Assembly: GCA_001443495.1 (NCBI GenBank) | Contig: LDXR01000010.1 | Coordinates: 89,220-111,852, forward strand | Length of the DNA stretch: 22,633 bases | Reading direction: 5' to 3' | DNA from: a candidate division NC10 bacterium CSP1-5 | GTDB taxonomy: Bacteria > Methylomirabilota > Methylomirabilia > Methylomirabilales > CSP1-5 | Part shown: piece by piece, positions 22,035-22,633 of the stretch | Position numbering within the stretch: position 1 is the first letter of the stretch | Layout: the number at the start of each line of letters is the position of its first letter | Translations under genes and position numbers: made by a program | The notes under the pieces: generated by a model | The model's database searches: none | The model's input: the letters and a program-made list of their open reading frames with translations, nothing else | What the model was told of the DNA's origin: nothing

Positions 22035-22063
22035 TTTATACCTAATGGAGTTCGCCGTGTCAA
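22035..22063 (-). promoter_or_regulatory. Strong sigma-70 promoter upstream of the secretion operon
   Basis: On the minus strand a perfect TTGACA (22058-22063) and TATAAA (22035-22040) are separated by exactly 17 bases. Transcription would begin near 22028. It is the best -35/-10 pair in the window and drives into the leader/terminator and then gspF. Confidence 0.8.
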
Positions 22064-22078
22064 GAAATTTCTTCGGAC

Positions 22079-22266
22079 AAGCGCTACCTGGCGGAGCGGC
22101 GGCTGCGCACCCTCCGAGGTCAGCTCCATTACGCCGCCGGATGGTGGTCAGTGGCCCTGTGTTCGCCAACTCAAGCAGGCTCTGGGCCCCCGGCATTTCC
22201 GGTTGCACAGGCTGGAGAAGGTCCGCGCTGAATGGGGAGTCTGCTATGACCCACTCCACCTCATGA
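22079..22266 (+). pseudogene. Decayed C-terminus of an IS1182-like DDE transposase
   Basis: Two pieces in different plus frames resemble the end of IS1182-type transposases. KRYLAERRLRTLRGQLHYAA (22079-22138) is like the family's (R)xKLRTxxGRAHYARR segment. RQLKQALGPRHFRLHRLEKV, continuing with RAEWGVCYDPLHL (22164-22266), is like the family's FGxxKxxxGFRRFxLRGLxKVRxEW end. At least one frameshift separates them, there is no start, and no terminal inverted repeats were recognised. It is a relic, not an active element. Confidence 0.55.
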
Positions 22267-22361
22267 CCCGGACAGGCTCCTGGCCGAGGCTGGCATCACG
22301 CGCCATGCGCAGCTCATGGTCCATCTTCGCAAGGGAACGGGACCTGTGACGGCCCGCCGCC

Positions 22362-22633
22362 TCACGGGACGATCGCACCAGCAGGCACGGTTGTGCCATC
22401 CGGGATTACCGCTCCAAGGAGCACCGTGACGTTCTTCCCGATGGAGACGCCCGCGCCGATCGTGACGTTGTCCCTGATCATCGTGTTCTGCCCGATCGAG
22501 GTCCCGTTGCCGATCGTCACCCCTGACCCGATCACGACGCCACGGTTGATCACTACACCAGCGCCGATCGTGACGTTGTCGCCCAGGATGACACCCTGGT
22601 TGATCGTGGTCCCGTTGCCGACCACCAGGTTGT
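22362..22633 (-). CDS. Hexapeptide-repeat (left-handed beta-helix) protein, C-terminal part
   Basis: The reading frame is open at the right edge; at least 90 residues are visible. They are almost pure hexapeptide repeats with I/V/L at every sixth position (GVILGDNVTIGAGVVINRG, SIGKNVTVLLGAVIPDG). This is the fold of acyltransferases such as WbbJ/LpxA types and of gamma-carbonic anhydrases, but no catalytic segment is in view, so function is open. At DNA level there is a 108-bp periodicity: GCGCCGATCGTGACGTTGTC starts at both 22453 and 22561. The protein simply stops after VPAGAIVP, without the usual C-terminal helix. Confidence 0.7.
   Translation of the reverse strand, partial: NLVVGNGTTINQGVILGDNVTIGAGVVINRGVVIGSGVTIGNGTSIGQNTMIRDNVTIGAGVSIGKNVTVLLGAVIPDGTTVPAGAIVP

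Noticed and set aside
21746-22050. Cyclic di-GMP, SAM, cobalamin or TPP riboswitch before gspF
   Set aside because: The conserved core strings of these classes were looked for on the minus strand and not found; reported only as an unknown leader.
21960-22349. Plus-strand frame of 129 codons as an intact gene
   Set aside because: No ribosome site, and only the second half resembles a transposase end; the matching upstream part is in another frame, so it is a relic.

Overview
The window is a GC-rich chromosomal segment from a Gram-negative (diderm) bacterium. The evidence is two lipobox lipoproteins, an MlaC-like periplasmic protein, a secretin and type II secretion / type IV pilus assembly proteins. 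Gene content (pyruvoyl-type arginine decarboxylase beside speE and speB, SBBP repeat protein, bactofilins, sigma-54 type promoters, period-7 spacer repeats) would suit an NC10/Rokubacteria- or Nitrospirota-like lineage. That placement is a guess, since no marker gene such as rRNA is present.

Layout. (1) 1-2489, minus strand: 5' part of an RlmI-type rRNA methyltransferase, a DUF3568-plus-YbgF/TPR fusion lipoprotein, and a sirtuin (CobB). (2) 2768-5439, plus strand: two bactofilins and a membrane-anchored M23 peptidase in one tight cluster, then an MlaC-like protein. Good -24/-12 (sigma-54) promoter matches precede the first bactofilin and mlaC. (3) 5598-5840, minus: a small two-helix membrane protein. 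(4) 5991-8233, plus: a polyamine cluster (arginine decarboxylase, aminopropyltransferase, agmatinase-type ureohydrolase). (5) 8286-21745, minus: a long, mostly overlapping gene string for a hybrid type II secretion / type IV pilus machine. In transcription order it is gspF, gspE, pilM, pilN, pilO, pilP-like, TPR-secretin lipoprotein, three GspG-like pseudopilins, a large SBBP repeat protein with a CFI-box C-terminal tail, a GspC-like HR+PDZ protein, and a small exported protein. (6) 21746-22361: no intact gene. It holds a near-consensus sigma-70 promoter, a structured leader ending in an intrinsic terminator, and a decayed transposase C-terminus. (7) 22362-22633, minus: the C-terminal part of a hexapeptide-repeat beta-helix protein.

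How the genes work together. The large minus operon encodes an inner-membrane platform, one extension ATPase, an outer-membrane secretin and pseudopilins, followed directly by a likely surface or secreted cargo (SBBP/CFI-box) whose stop overlaps the start of gspC. This suggests a dedicated secretion system with its substrate. No retraction ATPase or prepilin peptidase is present. The SBBP gene is split by a frameshift between its signal peptide and its body.

The most unusual non-coding signal is a set of degenerate heptanucleotide arrays. The unit differs from array to array, but the period is always 7. They fill the spacers around the pseudopilin genes and the pdaD-speE spacer, supply start codons of two pseudopilin genes, and are also present inside the SBBP coding sequence. 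A separate nonanucleotide family lies in and upstream of the pilP-like gene.
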